The notes under the pieces were generated by a model, which saw only the letters and a program-made list of their open reading frames with translations, ran no database searches and was not told the DNA's origin. 64,000 nt of DNA. It comes from Bradyrhizobium iriomotense (GTDB taxonomy: Bacteria; Pseudomonadota; Alphaproteobacteria; Rhizobiales; Xanthobacteraceae). The stretch is taken from NCBI RefSeq assembly GCF_018129405.1, contig NZ_JAFCLP010000010.1, positions 124,001 through 188,000 on the forward strand, given 5' to 3'. Position numbers and translations under genes: made by a program. This document shows positions 63,334 to 64,000 of the stretch, piece by piece (the stretch's first letter is position 1; each line of letters opens with the position of its first letter).

Positions 63334-64000
63334 TGTCACATCCATTAGGCACTGGAAGTCTTGATTTCCTGGCGTTGGCTATTCCTAAGCTTCGCGGGTG
63401 GTGGAATGAGGCTGGCCCGCGCACGTATCGCCAGCCATAGAGGTTCGAGTATGTTAGCAATCGATATGAAACAATGCGCCACTCTTGTGGGAACAGAAGT
63501 GGGCGTGATCCGACTCTCAAGCCAATCATGTATCGGACTTAGGTTAGTCGTTATCGGTCGCCTCCCAATGGATGCAGCCGGTGAGTCATTTGCCCTGAAC
63601 TGGGGCGTCCCTGTCCGCCTCATGGAATTCATTTCTGGATAGGGCATGCACAAGAAGGTTGTAGCAGGTGTCCGAAGCAAATTGTCATGTAGCGCTCATC
63701 GATCGCGCATGGCTGCGACCCTCGGATATCGAATGCTGCGTGGAGGCAAGTGAGCTCCTTGCAGCCAGCGATGAAAGGCTGTGCCGCTGTCTTCAGGGGA
63801 TTCCAGTCGCAAGCGGTAGCTCGCGGGCCTCTTGCAGGGCGCGCCTGCTGATCGGACACTGACGAAAACGGATGACTTCGGACGAGAAGTAGAAGTTATC
63901 CCTCAATGATCGCGCGACCATTGGATGATTCGGTGCGTTCACCATGGTTTTGGAGATGAGACTTTCTTTTCTCTCGCTGCCGTTGACAATTTTTTACTGC
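63334..64000. other. Gene-free window end
   Basis: I support no gene in these 667 bp; short frames lack family features. The segment contains repeat copy B (63638-63687) and, at the very end, TTGACA (63983-63988), which could be the -35 of a promoter for a gene beyond the window. Confidence 0.4.
63638..63687. repeat. 50-bp diverged repeat, copy B
   Basis: This matches 10829-10878 at 38 of 50 positions without gaps. Translated downstream sequences of both copies also begin similarly in one frame (SEAxCxxAxxD), but neither forms a convincing gene. Confidence 0.5.

Noticed and set aside
63361-63862. Short open frames at the window end as genes
   Set aside because: No ribosome sites, no family motifs and no hydrophobic or repeat pattern that would support coding.

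Overview
The window looks like the chromosome of a Bradyrhizobium/Rhodopseudomonas-type alphaproteobacterium (order Hyphomicrobiales). This is inferred from the roughly 60-65% GC coding style with GTG/TTG starts, a small secreted DUF3551-type protein (a family typical of that group), a haloacetate dehalogenase with the residue layout of the Rhodopseudomonas enzyme, and the dense stock of acyl-CoA, molybdenum-hydroxylase and Liv-type ABC genes. I see no rRNA, tRNA, CRISPR array, phage gene or intact transposase.

The window is a catabolic region. Region 1 (about 0.3-9.4 kb): a FadB-like hydratase/dehydrogenase, an AhpD-like protein, a 4Fe-4S protein with an SCP2-like tail, a MarR regulator, and a two-subunit isoquinoline-1-oxidoreductase-type molybdenum enzyme. 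Region 2 (9.5-23.4 kb): thiolase, crotonase, haloalkane-dehalogenase-like hydrolase, a branched-chain-type substrate-binding protein, a feruloyl-CoA-synthetase-like ligase, an HxlR regulator divergent from a 2-hydroxychromene-2-carboxylate isomerase, and a tight five-gene operon (SDR, two acyl-CoA dehydrogenases, thiolase, nitronate-monooxygenase-fold flavoprotein) closed by a strong terminator. Region 3 (23.6-40.9 kb): YCII protein, two NmrA-like proteins, FAH hydrolase, crotonase plus CoA-transferase, three more HxlR regulators, a frameshifted SMP-30 pseudogene, a coxSLM-like molybdenum hydroxylase, monothiol glutaredoxin, FadD, an epoxide-hydrolase-like protein and a TetR regulator. Region 4 (40.9-51.1 kb): a LysR regulator, exported SMP-30 protein, two class II aldolases, a second substrate-binding protein, ketopantoate-reductase-like and FMN lactate-oxidase-like enzymes, a fluoroacetate-dehalogenase-like hydrolase and a maleylacetate-reductase-like dehydrogenase. 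Region 5 (51.3-57.6 kb): DUF3551 protein, RND pump and adaptor, divergent TetR, SDR. Region 6 (58-64 kb): Old Yellow Enzyme, livGFHM genes without a binding protein, a truncated 3-hydroxyacyl-CoA dehydrogenase, and about 670 bp with no recognisable gene.

The most interesting signal is regulatory. A 15-bp palindrome (GTTC-N7-GAAC) fills the -35/-10 spacer of four promoters spread over 45 kb (before a substrate-binding protein, the isomerase, the acyl-CoA operon and the Old Yellow Enzyme), with a fifth copy near 2.56 kb. This suggests one regulator, most simply the HxlR protein at 16.3-16.8 kb, ties these units into one regulon. A second operator is shared by the coxSLM-like operon and the maleylacetate-reductase-like gene 17 kb away. 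A 130-bp LysR promoter segment is duplicated in front of the class II aldolases. Two dehalogenase-fold hydrolases, a maleylacetate-reductase-like enzyme and two molybdenum hydroxylases suggest growth on aromatic or organohalogen compounds, but the actual substrate cannot be read from sequence.
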